Notes: generated from the sequence alone by a model not told the origin. Shown: positions 40,319 to 50,301, counted from the first letter of the stretch. The stretch: 64,000 bases of DNA from an uncultured Bacillota bacterium (GCA_947426945.1 CANEFX010000001.1:102188-166187), one strand, 5' to 3'. Program-made: numbers and translations.

Positions 40319-42559
40319 TCAAAGCTCTACCCTTGCCACTCCCGGCGTACTGCCCAGGACCTCCCCTTCCCTTTTCTGGCAGGTGAAAAGAAGCAGCTGC
40401 TGCTCTCCAGACAACTCCCAGAGCAGCTCCAAGGCCGCCTCCAAGCGGGCGTCGTCAAAAGCGGCCAGGGCGTCGTCCAGCAGGATGGGGGGCTTTTCGG
40501 GCAGACACAGCCGGCATACCGCCAGCCGCACCGCCAGATAGAGCTGGTCCGCCGCTCCCCGGGACAGGTACAGGGCGCTGCGGGGCAGCACGTCCCCGCC
40601 GGTGCGGACAAAGCCCTCCAGTTCGCGGGTGAGGGACACCGCTGAATACTTGGCCCCGGTAAGCCGGGCCATATATTCTCCGGTCAACCGGTTCAGCTCG
40701 GGAGAAAACCGCTCCTGAAGCCGGGCGTTGGCCTGGGTAAGGGCGTCCATGGCGGCGGTCAGGGCGTCAAATTCCAGTCTCCGCCGGGACAGCTTATCCT
40801 CCAGCTCTTCCGCCCGGGCGGCCAGCGCCGCAGGGTTTCCCATAGCCTGGAGGCTCCCCCGGGCCTGGTTGAGCTGGGCGCTCACCTGCTCCAGCCGGCC
40901 GTTTGCCAGGCCGAGAGCCCGGGCAGTCTCCTCCGGGTTTAGGTCGGGAAGGGGGAGCTGGGCGTCCTCCTCCGCTTCGGCCTGGCTGCCTTGGGCATCC
41001 AGATCGTTCAGCCGGCGGCGGGAGGCGGAAGTCCGCTCCCGGGCCAGAGCCAGGTCGTGGTCCAGGTTCAGCGCCCGGGACAGGGCCGCCGAGCAGCCGA
41101 ACAGGTCCTTCACCTCGGGGGCGAAGGCGTGTACGAAGTCCAGAAGCTGCTGTCTTGTGTCGTCCAGTTTGCTTTGACGCTCGGCGACGGCGTTTTTGAT
41201 GACCTCCGCTTCGTGAGCGGCCTTTTCGGCAGCCTGACACCGCTCCCGGTAATCCTGTGCCAGCGCGGTGAGCTCCTCCGGGGTCTGGACGCCGTAGCGC
41301 TTCAGGCCAGCCTCCGCTTTCTTTCGTGCGGCTTTAGAGCGAAAGAGTACAAGGATGGACACGAGGGCCAGCACCACATAGATTCCCGCGCCAAGCCAGA
41401 TGCAGGGAATGATCTTTTGAGTGACTCCCCAAAGTAGGAGAGCAGTAAGACCCAGCATACCCAGCAGATGGAGGAGCAAAAACCACCGTTTCAGCTTTTT
41501 CGCCCTGTCTGCACCGGCCTGATATTCAACACAGCCGGAGGAAGTGTTGGCCACCGCCTCCTCCCCGGACAGACCGGGGAAGTGCTCGTCTTTTGCGGCC
41601 GCCTTTGCTTTTTCAGAGCCTGCCTCTGCGTCCTTCAGGGCGGTCTCCCCCTGTTTAATCTCCTCCTCCAGCACCTTCAGGTACTGCAGCTCTCCCTGGG
41701 CCTTTTTCAGTGCCTCCCGGTCGGGAGCGGGGTGGGCAGAGTGATCTGCCTCCAGGCTGTCCAGCTGGGTCCGGGCAGCCTGATACTCCTCCTCCGCCTG
41801 GGCGCGGCGCTGGGACAGCTCCTGCCGGGCCAGGGCCTGATAGGCCCGCTCCTGCCGGGCCAGCGTGTCCCGCCGGCGCTCCGCCACGGCCCAGTCCCCC
41901 TCCAGCCGGGTCACCGTGGCGGAGGTGTTCTCCAGCTGTTCCAGCTCCTCCCGAACCTGGGCCAGCTCCGCCTCCAGCCTGGGGATCTCACCCACGCTCC
42001 GGTTGACCTGCCGCCGGTTTTTCCACTCCCGCAGCCGGTCCATGGCCTGGGAGAAGGACACGTCCTCCGTCCCTGAGGTAACCAGGGCGGCGATGCGCCG
42101 CTCCAGCTCCGGGGCGGTGGTGAGAGACAGGTTCCCATCCCCCAGAAAGGCGGAGCGGGTAAACACCTCCGCCCCAACGCCGGTAAGCAGCTCGCCGCAG
42201 TTGGCGGCGGTGAGGCCGGGGACGGGCTCCTGAGTGCCGGTGTAGACGGCGGAGAATGCCCCGAAGGGGGTGCTTCCCCGGGGGCCCCGGCGGATGGTGA
42301 TGTCCCGCCCCTCATATTCCAGGGTGAGCTCCCCCTCCATGGGGGCTCCGGACCAGGGCTGATAGCGGTTTTTGTCGGCCAGATAGCCCTTTTTGTCCCG
42401 ATCCCGGGTATCAATGCCGTAGAGCATGGCCCGCCAGAAGGCGGCCCAGGTGGACTTGCCCCCCTCATTGGGGGCGTGGATGAGGGTGAGACCGGGCCCC
42501 GGCTCCAGACGGGCCCTGTCCAGCCTGCCGAAGGTGGCGGTCATGGATTTGATTCTCAT
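40319..42559 (-). CDS. YhaN-like SMC-type ATPase
   Basis: 746 residues. Walker A is APNEGGKST at residues 29-37; long coiled coils run from about 180 to 640, interrupted near residue 360 by a hydrophobic two-helix stretch (FLLLHLLGMLGLTALLLWG...). The ABC signature LSRGAADQLYLAVRLAV and Walker B PILLDDALAAFDD are at the C-terminus. This resembles YhaN-type relatives of Rad50/SbcC, partner of the nuclease encoded just upstream with an ATGA overlap. The ATG at 42559 is chosen because the family start MRIKS is there. The inserted membrane pair is known in YhaN-like proteins. Role: DNA end processing or repair, inferred. Confidence 0.88.
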   Translation of the reverse strand: MRIKSMTATFGRLDRARLEPGPGLTLIHAPNEGGKSTWAAFWRAMLYGIDTRDRDKKGYLADKNRYQPWSGAPMEGELTLEYEGRDITIRRGPRGSTPFGAFSAVYTGTQEPVPGLTAANCGELLTGVGAEVFTRSAFLGDGNLSLTTAPELERRIAALVTSGTEDVSFSQAMDRLREWKNRRQVNRSVGEIPRLEAELAQVREELEQLENTSATVTRLEGDWAVAERRRDTLARQERAYQALARQELSQRRAQAEEEYQAARTQLDSLEADHSAHPAPDREALKKAQGELQYLKVLEEEIKQGETALKDAEAGSEKAKAAAKDEHFPGLSGEEAVANTSSGCVEYQAGADRAKKLKRWFLLLHLLGMLGLTALLLWGVTQKIIPCIWLGAGIYVVLALVSILVLFRSKAARKKAEAGLKRYGVQTPEELTALAQDYRERCQAAEKAAHEAEVIKNAVAERQSKLDDTRQQLLDFVHAFAPEVKDLFGCSAALSRALNLDHDLALARERTSASRRRLNDLDAQGSQAEAEEDAQLPLPDLNPEETARALGLANGRLEQVSAQLNQARGSLQAMGNPAALAARAEELEDKLSRRRLEFDALTAAMDALTQANARLQERFSPELNRLTGEYMARLTGAKYSAVSLTRELEGFVRTGGDVLPRSALYLSRGAADQLYLAVRLAVCRLCLPEKPPILLDDALAAFDDARLEAALELLWELSGEQQLLLFTCQKREGEVLGSTPGVARVEL

Positions 42560-43629
42560 GTCTCCTCCCCTCCCTCCAGGGCGGCCAGCCCATACCGGGC
42601 GGCCAGCTGATACAGGGGGTTGTCCGGCTCGGCCTGGCACTTCTCCCACATGGTCCGCAGAAACAGCCCCGTCAGCGCGTCCTCCTCCCGGCGCGCCCAC
42701 AGGTTCCGGGGCAGACGGGTGCGGTCCAGGAGGGTCAGTCCGTAAAAGCCGGGGGCCAGCGCCCGCTCTAGAGCGGCCAGATCGGGGGGCTGGCCCTCCC
42801 CGGTGAGGAGCACGCGGCAGATCAGATTTTCAGCGTCGTCCGGCAGCGCGGCCCTGACAGCGGACAGGACGTCCGGAGCTCCGGTAATATCCGCCTGGAC
42901 GACCTCATACCGCCGGCGGGCAAGGGGGATAAACCGGGCCTCCGCATGGCCTGGCTCGGCCTCCACGCAGAGGACTCCCTTCTCCCCCGTCTCGTCAAAG
43001 CCCCGTCCCTCGGGGCAGCCGGGATAGGCCCAGAAGGTGTTGCCCTCCCTGCGCAGGCCGCTGGTCTGGTGGACGTGGCCAAGGGCCAGGTAATCCAGAC
43101 CGCTGGCGGCGATGTCCATGGGGGAGATGGGACCATAGTCCCCGCCCTGGCCCACGTTCCCGTGGAGGACGGCCAGGTGGAGCTTTCCGTCCTCCGGGAC
43201 GGACAACCCCTCCAGGGGGCAGAAGGCCTGGCGGGGGCCGGTAAAGGCCCGGCCCCACAGGGTGCAGCCGGGCAGCTCCACCTGCTCCAGCCGGTCAGAG
43301 GTGAAAATATGTACATTCTCCGGCCAGTCCAGCGCGCTCCAGACCGACCGGTCGGTGTAGTAGTCATGATTGCCGGGGGCGATGAATACCGGGCAGGGGA
43401 TGCCGACCAGGGCGGAGCGCAGGGCCTGCGCCGTCTCCCGATAGACGTGCTCCGAATCCAGCAGATCTCCCGCCAGCAGCACGAGGCCGGCGTTTTGCTC
43501 CCGGGCCAGGCCGGCCAGCCGGTCCAGCAGCTCCCGCTGCTCCCCCCGCCGCTGGACGGCCCGCTCCGGGCTCAGCCCGGCAAAGGGACTGTCCAGATGA
43601 AAGTCGGCCGCGTGGATAATTTTCAGCAT
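42556..43629 (-). CDS. YhaO/SbcD-like metallophosphoesterase
   Basis: 357-residue exonuclease-type phosphoesterase. Metal motifs are HAADFHLDSPF, LAGDLLDSEH, APGNHDYY, VLHGNVG and LGHVHQ, in the expected order; a C-terminal cap follows residue 250. It overlaps the downstream ATPase gene by four bases, so the two proteins are made together and should form an SbcCD/Mre11-Rad50-like complex. It begins 13 bases after ymdB. Confidence 0.92.
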   Translation of the reverse strand: MLKIIHAADFHLDSPFAGLSPERAVQRRGEQRELLDRLAGLAREQNAGLVLLAGDLLDSEHVYRETAQALRSALVGIPCPVFIAPGNHDYYTDRSVWSALDWPENVHIFTSDRLEQVELPGCTLWGRAFTGPRQAFCPLEGLSVPEDGKLHLAVLHGNVGQGGDYGPISPMDIAASGLDYLALGHVHQTSGLRREGNTFWAYPGCPEGRGFDETGEKGVLCVEAEPGHAEARFIPLARRRYEVVQADITGAPDVLSAVRAALPDDAENLICRVLLTGEGQPPDLAALERALAPGFYGLTLLDRTRLPRNLWARREEDALTGLFLRTMWEKCQAEPDNPLYQLAARYGLAALEGGEET

Positions 43630-43642
43630 AGCAAGCCCTTCC

Positions 43643-44419
43643 TCATTCCATAATGTCCGTCCGCGTCACGCCGGCGCACCTCTTCTTATCGGTGTCGATG
43701 GCAAACAGGCAGGCGTTGAGCTTGCAGCTGCCCTCCGCCTCCTCATACCGCCGGGGCAGCCCTCCCAGAAAGAGATTCAGGGAGTTCTCCGGCTTGATGC
43801 CCAGCACTGAGTTGACGGGCCCGGTCATCCCCAGGTCGGTGACAAAGCCAGTGCCTCCGGGGAGCACCCGGCAGTCCGCCGTGGGCACGTGGGTATGGGT
43901 GCCCCACACCGCCGCCGCCCGGCCGTCCAGGTGCCAGCCCATAGCTCCCTTTTCGCTGGTGGCCTCGGCGTGGAAGTCCACCAGCAGCAGGTCGAAGCCT
44001 CCCCGGCTGAAAAAGTAGTTGGCCGACTTGAAGGGACTGTCCAGGTTGGAGTTCAGATCCACCCGGCCCATGATATTCAGCACGCCCAGCCGCAGCCCCT
44101 GGCACCGATAGATCCCAAAGCCCTTTCCGGGGACCCGGCCGGCGTAGTTGGCCGGGCGGAGGATACGCTCCTCCTTGTCCAGAAAGGCCCCGATCTGGAT
44201 GCGGTTCCAGGTGTGGTTGCCCAGAGTGATCACGTCGGCCCCGGCCTCCAGAATGCGCCGGGCCTGGGCCGGGGTGATGCCCACGCCGGAGGCGTTCTCC
44301 CCGTTGACCACGGCAAAGTGAACGCCCAGCTTCTCCCGCAGGCCGGGCAGCCGGCGGGACAGAATATCCAGGCCGCCCTCTCCCACCACGTCGCCTACGG
44401 CCAGTATGTTTAACAGCAT
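43643..44419 (-). CDS. ymdB: YmdB-family phosphodiesterase
   Basis: 258-residue metallophosphoesterase (TIGR00282 type). The start MLLNILAVGDVVGEGG, the VNGENASGVGITPAQA block with VITLGNHTWN, and the DFHAEATSEKGAMGWHLDGRAA and GTHTHVPTAD motifs are diagnostic. The Bacillus homologue degrades cyclic nucleotides and affects biofilm decisions. It is cotranscribed with the nuclease pair downstream and lies 15 bases after a DUF6056 gene. Confidence 0.94.
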   Translation of the reverse strand: MLLNILAVGDVVGEGGLDILSRRLPGLREKLGVHFAVVNGENASGVGITPAQARRILEAGADVITLGNHTWNRIQIGAFLDKEERILRPANYAGRVPGKGFGIYRCQGLRLGVLNIMGRVDLNSNLDSPFKSANYFFSRGGFDLLLVDFHAEATSEKGAMGWHLDGRAAAVWGTHTHVPTADCRVLPGGTGFVTDLGMTGPVNSVLGIKPENSLNLFLGGLPRRYEEAEGSCKLNACLFAIDTDKKRCAGVTRTDIME

Positions 44420-44434
44420 AGCGTATCCTCCTTC

Positions 44435-45991
44435 TTACTTGGCCGGCGGCGCGGGAAGGTCGGGGGTAAAGGGGCCGTCCGGGTGGAGCTCCTTCCGGTT
44501 TTCCCACATTTCCGGCGGAATGTCGGACCAGACCTCATAGGAGCCGGGGTCCAGCACGATCAGGGTCATGTCCATGGGCAGGCCGTACCGCTTGGCGTAG
44601 TAATTTGCCCCTTCGTCGCTCACCGGGTTGCGGGGATACCACCAGGTGAAATCATAGCGGTCGTTGAGGATGATCAGGGTGTCGCTGCCCTCCTTCACAG
44701 CCTGCCGCAGCAGAGACCAGTTGGTCCAGCTGCACCCCAGCACGTCCACGCTCCGCCAGACCCAGGGGACCATCAGGGCCCCGGCCAGGGCCGCTGTCAC
44801 CCCCAGGCTGGGCAGCCGGCGGAAGAGGGGAGCGGCCGCCTCGGCCGCCACAAGGGTGATCATGACAAGGGGGAAGTAGTAGAACCGCTCTCCCCACATG
44901 CTGGTGGCGGCCACAGGGGCCAGGGACAGGGGGGCGGACAGGTAGATCAGGCAGCGGCCGACCTTGTCCCGCCAGCCGCCGTTCTGAAGCAGCAGGGCCA
45001 GCAGGGGCAGGCCCCAGCACAGGCAGCACACAAATACGCTGGGCAGGGTGTTGAAGGGGTGTCCGCTCCAGACGTACCAGCCGTAGCCCAGCGGGAGCAG
45101 GCCCAGGGCCGCCATAGGGCGCAGGGGACCGTTCCAAAAGGCGCAGGCGGTGAGAAGTCCCATGGGCAGGGCAAACAGGGGGCAGAACAGGAAGGTCCGG
45201 GGCAGGATATGGCCCAGATAGCGGCGCAGAATGGCATACAGCGCCCCCACAGGCCCCGCTTCGGGGGCAAAGGACAGTCCCCGGCGTCCCCCCAGGGAGA
45301 AGCCGGTCTGGAACAGCTCCAGCACAAAGCTGTTGCAGAACATGAAGTAGAAGGCCAGCAGCGACCCGGCCAGGCAGGCCCAGAAGGGCAGGCGCAGGGA
45401 GCGGTCACGTACGCCCCAGAGAGCCAGGATCAGGCTGGCTCCCAGAAACAGCAGGGAGAGATTTTCAATAAACAGTCCCAGCGCCAGCGAGAGGAAAAAC
45501 AGCGCCGCGGACCACAGTCCCAGCCGCTCCCGGCTCCGCTCCACATGCCGCAGGATAAGCAGCCAGGCCAGGAAAAACAGGGCTGACAGGGCGTAATTGC
45601 CAAAGCCGGACACCCAGCCGTACACGTCCCGCCACAGGGCCATGGGCATGGCCAGAAGAACCGCGTTGCTCAGCAGAAAGGCTGGGAGAAAGACAGGAGA
45701 ATCGGTTCCCTCCCCGTCCCGCACCGCCAGCCGGGCCATCAGGCAGGGGACGGCGAACATGCCTACCCCCATAATCAGTGTTTTGACAACAGAGGAGCGG
45801 CACATGATTACAGCAAAAAAGTTGCCCACATAGCGGCTGTTTAATACGCCGCTCAGCCACCAGTAGACGCCCACGTCGATCCCCCACTGCCTGTCGTCGA
45901 TGAGGCTGTAGTGGGCGGTCAGACCGGTCATGAACCAGAAGGCGAACGCAGTCAGCAGGACAGCCAGAGTCAGCTTGCGTCGGTTTTTCAA
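44435..45991 (-). CDS. DUF6056-like membrane protein, copy 1
   Basis: 518 residues with about 10-12 membrane helices. The first extracellular loop has the recognisable LIDDRQWGIDVGVYWWLSG and NSRYVGNFFAVIMCRS pieces, with an acidic pair near the first helix like lipid-linked sugar glycosyltransferases of the GT-C group. A soluble C-terminal tail of about 90 residues ends in a Pro-rich stretch. It is a clear paralogue of the next gene upstream, 45 bases away. I place it in DUF6056 by recall; the function is unknown, perhaps surface polymer glycosylation. Confidence 0.78.
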   Translation of the reverse strand: MKNRRKLTLAVLLTAFAFWFMTGLTAHYSLIDDRQWGIDVGVYWWLSGVLNSRYVGNFFAVIMCRSSVVKTLIMGVGMFAVPCLMARLAVRDGEGTDSPVFLPAFLLSNAVLLAMPMALWRDVYGWVSGFGNYALSALFFLAWLLILRHVERSRERLGLWSAALFFLSLALGLFIENLSLLFLGASLILALWGVRDRSLRLPFWACLAGSLLAFYFMFCNSFVLELFQTGFSLGGRRGLSFAPEAGPVGALYAILRRYLGHILPRTFLFCPLFALPMGLLTACAFWNGPLRPMAALGLLPLGYGWYVWSGHPFNTLPSVFVCCLCWGLPLLALLLQNGGWRDKVGRCLIYLSAPLSLAPVAATSMWGERFYYFPLVMITLVAAEAAAPLFRRLPSLGVTAALAGALMVPWVWRSVDVLGCSWTNWSLLRQAVKEGSDTLIILNDRYDFTWWYPRNPVSDEGANYYAKRYGLPMDMTLIVLDPGSYEVWSDIPPEMWENRKELHPDGPFTPDLPAPPAK

Positions 45992-46036
45992 GATGAAGCC
46001 ATCTCCTTGGTAAGGATTTCCGGTTTCGGGGCCCTC

Positions 46037-47602
46037 TCAGGGCAGATAAGGGGTAAAGTCCCCGACAGGAGGCAGCTCGATGCGGGCCTCCCAGATATCG
46101 GGCGGAATATCGGGCCAGTGCTCGTAGGAGCCGGAGCGGAGGAAGATCAGGGTAACATCTTCCGGGATATGGTAAAACTGCCGGAAATAGGAGCCGTAAG
46201 GCCCGCTCTCCGGGTCCCGCATCCACCAGACGGTGAACTGATAGCGGTCGGCGGGAAGGACGAGGGTGTCCGCTCCGGACTCCACCGTCTGGGCGATCAG
46301 CTTGTCCCGCAGCTGATTGCAGGACAGGATAACGACATACCGGCCGCCCCAGAGGAGCATCAGATAGAGCAGTCCTGCGGCAGCCAGGCAGGTGAGGGGC
46401 AGGGCGTTCAGCCAGTTGCCGAGGGTGTGTACGGCCAGCAGGACCAGCAGAAGAAAGGAGAACAGGTACAGCCGGGGCCCCCGGGTATTGACGGCCGCCA
46501 TAGGCAGCAGCACCAGAGCGGCGGCCAGGTAGAGCAGCAGGCGGCTGATGCGCTGGGGCAGCTCTCCACGCTGGACCAGCAGAGCCAGGAAAGGCAGGCC
46601 CCAGGCCAGGGCGCTGCCCAGCCAGAGTGCCCGGCCGGTGAAGAAGTCCGGGCGGAAGAGCACCATCCAGTTATAGTACAGAGGCCACAGTGCGGAAACG
46701 CACAGGGGGCGCAGCGGACTCTTCCAGAAGCCGCAGAAAACGATGACAGCCATGGGCAGGTCCAGGTATCTGCCGTAGGTAAAACCCTGAGGCAGCAAAA
46801 ATCCCAGATACTGCCGCAGTATGGCGTAGAGAGCGGCGGCCAGGCCGTCGGAGAGGGAGAAGGTCAGCTCCCGCAGGCCGATGGCGCCGCCGGTGTTTAC
46901 CAGGTCTGAGTATATACCGTTGAAAAACATCAGAAAGCAGCCAGCCAGGGAGCCGGCCAGACTGGCCCAGAAGGGCAGGCGGAGGTCCTTGTCCCAAAAG
47001 GCGTACAGGGACAGCAGCACCGCCCCGCCCAGCTGCAGCACGGTCTGACTTTCCAGGAACATGGACATGGACAGGGTGAGAAGGAACAGCCCCGCGGCCC
47101 AGGCCCGCAGGTGGGACCGATTTTGCTCCACATGCCGCAGGATCACCAGCCAGATCAGAAACAGCAGAATGGAAATGCCGTAATTTCCGAAGCCGCACAC
47201 CCAGGCGAAGGTCTCCCGCCAGACAGGGGAGGGGGTGAGCAGCATTCCGGCGTTGCAGGCGAGGTAGGCGGGGAGAAATTTTGTCTCCCTTTCCCCGAGG
47301 GGCGCCAGGCTGGCCATCAGCACAGGGATAAAAAATGTGGATAACCCTAAAATCAGGGTCTTGACCAGCTGGGACCGGCACATAATGACAGCAAAGAAAT
47401 TCCCCACATAGCGGCTGTTCAGACTGCCGTCCCGCAGCCAGTGGACGCCCACGTCCAGGCCCCATTCCAGGTCGTCGATGGCGCTGTATGGGGTGCTCCA
47501 GGCCAGAAACAGGTAAAAGACCAGCATAGCGGCCATTACTGCGTGGGTGACCCAGCGGCGGTTCCCTGGGCTGAATTTCTTTTGCAATTCCATAAAACCC
47601 AC
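46037..47602 (-). CDS. DUF6056-like membrane protein, copy 2
   Basis: 521 residues with the same topology as its downstream neighbour: SAIDDLEWGLDVGVHWLRDG and NSRYVGNFFAVIMCRS are nearly identical to copy 1, and the C-terminal tail again contains ...DIPPDIWEARIELPP matching ...DIPPEMWENRKELHP. The pair therefore arose by tandem duplication. It starts four bases after the DUF1846 stop. Glycosyltransferase-C-like function is possible. Confidence 0.78.
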   Translation of the reverse strand: MGFMELQKKFSPGNRRWVTHAVMAAMLVFYLFLAWSTPYSAIDDLEWGLDVGVHWLRDGSLNSRYVGNFFAVIMCRSQLVKTLILGLSTFFIPVLMASLAPLGERETKFLPAYLACNAGMLLTPSPVWRETFAWVCGFGNYGISILLFLIWLVILRHVEQNRSHLRAWAAGLFLLTLSMSMFLESQTVLQLGGAVLLSLYAFWDKDLRLPFWASLAGSLAGCFLMFFNGIYSDLVNTGGAIGLRELTFSLSDGLAAALYAILRQYLGFLLPQGFTYGRYLDLPMAVIVFCGFWKSPLRPLCVSALWPLYYNWMVLFRPDFFTGRALWLGSALAWGLPFLALLVQRGELPQRISRLLLYLAAALVLLPMAAVNTRGPRLYLFSFLLLVLLAVHTLGNWLNALPLTCLAAAGLLYLMLLWGGRYVVILSCNQLRDKLIAQTVESGADTLVLPADRYQFTVWWMRDPESGPYGSYFRQFYHIPEDVTLIFLRSGSYEHWPDIPPDIWEARIELPPVGDFTPYLP

Positions 47603-47606
47603 TTCC

Positions 47607-49094
47607 TTATCGGTGGAACAGCTTGTTGGTCTGATATTGGGGCTCGCAGGTAAGCTGGAGCCCCAGCTTTTTGTAGGTGTTGGCGTCGGCGGGGGAGAGG
47701 ATTACCGAACAGTGGGCCTGACAGCCCTTCAGGGAGGCCAGCTGCTCCAGGGCCTTGGCCGCCTTGGGCTCCAGGTTGGCGGAGGAGGCCAGGGCGATGA
47801 GCACCTCGTCGCTGTGGAGCCGGGGGTTGGCGGAGCCCAGATATGCCACTTTTACGGTCTGGATGGGCTCAATGGCGCTCTGGGCAATGAGGTGTACCCC
47901 GTGGCCCCCCGCCCCGGACAGGTACTTCAGGGCGTTGAGCAGGGCGGCGGCAGAGCAGCCCATCAGCTCGGAGGTCTTGCCGTCCACTATGGTGCCGTCA
48001 GAGAGCTGGATGGCCATAGCGGGTTCCCCGGTGATCTCGGCCAGCTCGTTGGCCCGGGCCGCCGCCGGGCGGATGTCCGGCGTGATCCCCGCCTGCTGCA
48101 TCAACAGCTCCAGCTTATACACCGCGCTGTCCGAGCCCTTGCCTTGCCGGCGGTCGCACAAGGCGTCGTAATACCGGCGGATGATCTCCTGCTTGGCCGC
48201 CTCCTGGCAGACCTCATCGTCAAAGATGCAGCTGCCCGCCATGTTGACCCCCATGTCGGTGGGGGACTGGTAGGGACAGGAGCCGGTAATCTTCTCAAAC
48301 ATGGCGGCCAGCACGGGGAAAACTTCAACATCCCGGTTGTAGTTCACGGTGGTCTCGCCGTAGGCCTGGAGGTGGAAAGGGTCGATCATATTCACATCGT
48401 CCAGGTCGGCGGTGGCCGCCTCATAGGCCAGGTTTACCGGGTGCTTCAGAGGCAGGTTCCAGATGGGGAAGGTCTCAAACTTGGCGTAGCCGGCCACTAC
48501 GCCCCGCTTGTGCTCGTGGTAGAGCTGGCTGAGGCAGGTGGCCATTTTGCCGCTGCCCGGGCCGGGGGCGGTGACCACCACCAGAGGGTGGGAGGTCTCA
48601 ATATACTCATTGCGCCCGTAGCCCTCGTCGCTGACGATTTTAGAGATATTGTGGGGGTAGCCTTCAATGGGGTAGTGGCGGCAGACACGCAGGCCCAGCC
48701 CCTCCAGCCGGGCCTGGAATGCGTCGGCGGCGGGCTGGCCGGTGTACCGGGTGACCACCACGCTGCCCACATACAGCCCCCGGCTCCGGAACTGGTCGAT
48801 CAGCCGGAGCACGTCGCTGTCGTAGGTAATTCCCAGGTCCCCCCGGACCTTGTTCTTTTCAATATCCCCGGCGTTGATGGCGATGATAATCTCCGCCTTG
48901 TCACGCAGCTGCTCCAACATGCGCAGTTTGCTGTCCGGCTCAAAACCGGGGAGCACCCGGCTGGCGTGGTAATCGTCAAACAGCTTGCCTCCGAACTCCA
49001 GATAGAGCTTGCCCCCAAACTGGGCGATCCGCTCCCGGATGTGCTGGGACTGGGTGGCCAGGTATTTTTGGTTGTCAAAGCCTCTTTGGGCCAT
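47607..49094 (-). CDS. DUF1846 family protein
   Basis: 495 residues matching the large, conserved DUF1846 family: GFDNQKYLATQSQHIRERI start, LYLEFGGKLFDDYHASRVLPGF, VVTAPGPGSGKMATCLSQLYHE (a P-loop-like segment), and NCPxQSPTDMGVNMAG-type block (SCPYQSPTDMGVNMAG). Family members have known structures but no settled function. It is the first gene of a run with the two DUF6056 genes and perhaps ymdB. Confidence 0.93.
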   Translation of the reverse strand: MAQRGFDNQKYLATQSQHIRERIAQFGGKLYLEFGGKLFDDYHASRVLPGFEPDSKLRMLEQLRDKAEIIIAINAGDIEKNKVRGDLGITYDSDVLRLIDQFRSRGLYVGSVVVTRYTGQPAADAFQARLEGLGLRVCRHYPIEGYPHNISKIVSDEGYGRNEYIETSHPLVVVTAPGPGSGKMATCLSQLYHEHKRGVVAGYAKFETFPIWNLPLKHPVNLAYEAATADLDDVNMIDPFHLQAYGETTVNYNRDVEVFPVLAAMFEKITGSCPYQSPTDMGVNMAGSCIFDDEVCQEAAKQEIIRRYYDALCDRRQGKGSDSAVYKLELLMQQAGITPDIRPAAARANELAEITGEPAMAIQLSDGTIVDGKTSELMGCSAAALLNALKYLSGAGGHGVHLIAQSAIEPIQTVKVAYLGSANPRLHSDEVLIALASSANLEPKAAKALEQLASLKGCQAHCSVILSPADANTYKKLGLQLTCEPQYQTNKLFHR

Positions 49095-49189
49095 ATCTGT
49101 CGTCTCCCTTTCTCTCTTTACAGCATAGCAATCATAATATTTTACATCGTCTGGGGGGAAAGCGTCAAGGGGTTTGAGCCAAAGAAAAA

Positions 49190-49217
49190 CGGCGGCCGCG
49201 TTTTATCGCGGCCGCCG
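49190..49217 (-). terminator. Terminator after the EIIC-like gene
   Basis: CGGCGGCCGCG (49190-49200) pairs with CGCGGCCGCCG (49207-49217); the minus strand continues TTTTTCTTTGG. Confidence 0.85.
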
Positions 49218-49233
49218 CTGGAGGGGAATCAGG

Positions 49234-50301
49234 TTACTGCGGCAGGGTCAGGTCTCCCTCTCTGATCCAGCCGATTCTCCGCAGAAGCTCACAGAAGATG
49301 ACCGACAGCACGGCGGGCAGGACGAAGCAGATCAGAATCAGCCCGATCCAATGGAAGGCGGTGGGGGTGACGGCGACGGCTCCCTCAGCCAGAGCCCGCT
49401 CACTGGGCGCCAGCCAGCCCGTCCACAGGCCGATCTGTCCGCACAGACCGCAGGTGCCCATGCCGGCGTTGATGGGGTCGCCGTTCATTTCCAGCCGGAA
49501 CAGGCAGGTGGCGATGGGTCCGGTGATAGCAGAGGCCAGAGTGGGGGGAATCCAGATGCGGGGGTTTTTCACAATGTTGCCCATCTGGAGCATGGAGGTG
49601 CCGATGCCCTGACTTACCAGCCCGCCCCAGCGGTTCTCCCGGAAAGACATCACGGCAAAGCCCACCATCTGGGCGCAGCACCCGGCTACGGCGGCCCCGC
49701 CGGCCAGCCCCACCAGCCCCAGGGTGTGGCAGATGGCGGCGGAGGAGATGGGCAGGGTGAGGGCGACGCCTACCAGTACGGATACGGCGATGCCCATCCA
49801 GAAGGGCTGGAGGGTGGTGGTGCGGTTAATGAGGGTGCCGAAGGCGCTGGCCGCCGACCCGATGGGGGGGGCGATGGCATAGGACAGGACCACGCCGGCA
49901 AAGATTGTAGCGGCGGGGGTGACCAGCAGGTCCACCTTGGTCTCTTTGGATACCGCCTTGCCAATTTCGGCGGCGATAATGGCGATAAACAACACCGCCA
50001 GGGGGCCGCCTGCGCCGCCCATGGCATTGGCCGCCTGGCCCACCGCCGCCAGAGAGAACAGCACCAGGGGCGGGGCCTGGAGGGCGTAGCCGATGGCGAC
50101 GGCCATGGCCGGGGCGGACATGGCGGAGGCGAAGCCGCCCATCTCCACCAGGAAGGCAAGCCCCAGCTGCTGGCCCAGGGTTTTGATAATGGTGCCGATG
50201 AGCAGGGAGCAGAACAGCCCCTGGGCCATGGCTCCCAGGGCGTCGATGCCGTAGCGCCTGGCGGAGATCACGATATTTTTCCGCGCTAAAAATTCTTTCA
50301 T
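49234..50301 (-). CDS. PTS EIIC-like membrane protein (PTS_EIIC_2 type)
   Basis: 355-residue polytopic protein with about 9-10 helices, resembling the stand-alone EIIC group (Pfam PTS_EIIC_2). Typical blocks are GIDALGAMAQGLFCSLLIGTI, GGFASAMSAPAMAVAIGYAL, GGAGGPLAVLFIAIIAAEIGK and VTPAATIFAGVV. No EIIA or EIIB gene is near, so it may transport without phosphorylation or depend on components elsewhere. Members of this group have been linked to vitamins or small sugars, but the substrate here is unknown. Confidence 0.82.
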   Translation of the reverse strand: MKEFLARKNIVISARRYGIDALGAMAQGLFCSLLIGTIIKTLGQQLGLAFLVEMGGFASAMSAPAMAVAIGYALQAPPLVLFSLAAVGQAANAMGGAGGPLAVLFIAIIAAEIGKAVSKETKVDLLVTPAATIFAGVVLSYAIAPPIGSAASAFGTLINRTTTLQPFWMGIAVSVLVGVALTLPISSAAICHTLGLVGLAGGAAVAGCCAQMVGFAVMSFRENRWGGLVSQGIGTSMLQMGNIVKNPRIWIPPTLASAITGPIATCLFRLEMNGDPINAGMGTCGLCGQIGLWTGWLAPSERALAEGAVAVTPTAFHWIGLILICFVLPAVLSVIFCELLRRIGWIREGDLTLPQ

